Part shown: positions 63,745 through 64,000 of the stretch, one piece after another
Position numbering within the stretch: position 1 is the stretch's first letter
Layout: every line of letters begins with the position of its first letter
DNA from: UBA5336 sp039818165
GTDB taxonomy: Bacteria > Pseudomonadota > Alphaproteobacteria > Caulobacterales > Hyphomonadaceae
DNA: 64,000 bases
NCBI GenBank assembly: GCA_039818165.1
Contig: JBCBUL010000004.1
Location: 79,568 to 143,567, forward strand
Direction of reading: 5' to 3'
Position numbers and translations under genes: made by a program
The notes under the pieces: generated by a model
Told to the model about the DNA's origin: nothing
Database searches by the model: none
What the model saw: only the letters and a program-made list of their open reading frames with translations

Positions 63745-64000
63745 TCAGAGATCGATGCCTGAAGAGATCTCCAGCGCGTCATCAACATCGACCCCGAGAT
63801 ATCGCACCGTGCTTTCCAGCTTGGTATGGCCGAGCAGGAGCTGTACGGCTCTGAGGTTTCCGGTCTTGCGGTAGATGACCGCCGCCTTTGTGCGTCTGAG
63901 AGAGTGTGTGCCGTAGGTTGACGGGTTCAGACCGATCGACGCCACCCATTCCTGGACGATCCTGGCATACTGCCGGGTCGAAAGATGCGCTGAACCTCGC
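63745..64000 (-). CDS. tyrosine recombinase, C-terminal part (runs off the window)
   Basis: The minus-strand frame is open from the window edge; 84 residues are visible. It contains RQYARIVQEW, THSLRRTKAAVIYRKTG (HxLRR), VQLLLGHTKLESTVRYLG with the GH motif and nucleophilic Tyr, and DVDDALEISSGIDL at the end. This is the catalytic end of a phage-type integrase common in Proteobacteria, in a family distinct from the P4-type enzyme at 60212. The stop is at 63745. Whether the full gene is intact cannot be seen. Confidence 0.88.
   Translation of the reverse strand, partial: RGSAHLSTRQYARIVQEWVASIGLNPSTYGTHSLRRTKAAVIYRKTGNLRAVQLLLGHTKLESTVRYLGVDVDDALEISSGIDL

Larger units (their letters stand above)
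60017..64000. mobile_element. left part of a tRNA-Lys-integrated genetic element (runs off the window)
   Basis: The left boundary is the tRNA-Lys 3' fragment. Going right come a P4-type tyrosine recombinase, a decayed ABC-F gene and the end of a second tyrosine recombinase. The truncation of the tRNA toward the right places the element on that side; the intact tRNA-Lys is expected at the far end, beyond 64000. Extent and cargo are unknown. Confidence 0.65.

Overview
The window is G+C-rich chromosomal DNA of an alphaproteobacterium, most likely of the Caulobacterales/Maricaulales (Hyphomonadaceae-like) group. The grounds are the gene order ppiD-trpE-trpG / trpD-trpC / lexA-comEC-gltX-gltA / der-bamB-panB, an alphaproteobacterial SOS box (GAAC-N7-GAAC) in front of lexA, and a TipN-like polar coiled-coil protein. 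Taxonomy is inferred from content; no marker search was run.

Layout. 1-6333: end of a PpiD-like foldase, tryptophan genes trpE-trpG, an oppositely oriented lipoprotein with a methyltransferase fold, trpD-trpC, then lexA. 6324-11300: comEC (minus), gltX-gltA (plus) and a strong hairpin terminator. 11299-17907 (minus): der, bamB, a YfgM-like TPR protein, panB, an NnrU-like membrane protein and an RND efflux outer-membrane lipoprotein. 17967-29767: a small membrane protein followed by a C2 (acetate) utilisation locus. It holds a DUF4212 subunit and sodium:solute symporter, a cysteine-rich GMC oxidoreductase, a CrbS-like transporter/hybrid histidine kinase, a CrbR-like LuxR-type regulator, a DcaP-like porin and acs. 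29970-33904 (minus): the TipN-like protein and etfBA.

34112-57921 is dominated by one uninterrupted 20,145-bp gene for a 6,714-residue multidomain protein. It has an N-terminal sugar-dehydrogenase-like propeller, then Calx-beta, malectin, calcium-binding/jelly-roll-like, cadherin/Ig-like and carbohydrate-binding-like modules, and no RTX nonapeptides. It is divergent from a type I secretion ABC transporter and HlyD adaptor, its probable exporter. 57922-59947 carries a small hypothetical protein, a candidate small RNA with terminator and a GST-like protein.

60017-64000 looks like the left part of an integrated element. A 46-nt 3' fragment of a tRNA-Lys(UUU) gene abuts a P4-type tyrosine recombinase. 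It is followed by an ABC-F gene broken by two in-frame stops (TAG and TGA, no frameshift) and the end of a second, unrelated tyrosine recombinase that runs off the window.

The most unusual items are the giant secreted protein with its two internal tandem module duplications, the tRNA-bounded element, the double-nonsense ABC-F gene, a shared GAC-N4-GTC dyad in front of the symporter and porin-acs units, and the GMC enzyme with a CX2CX2CX4C cluster. No CRISPR array, rRNA, complete tRNA or insertion sequence was seen.
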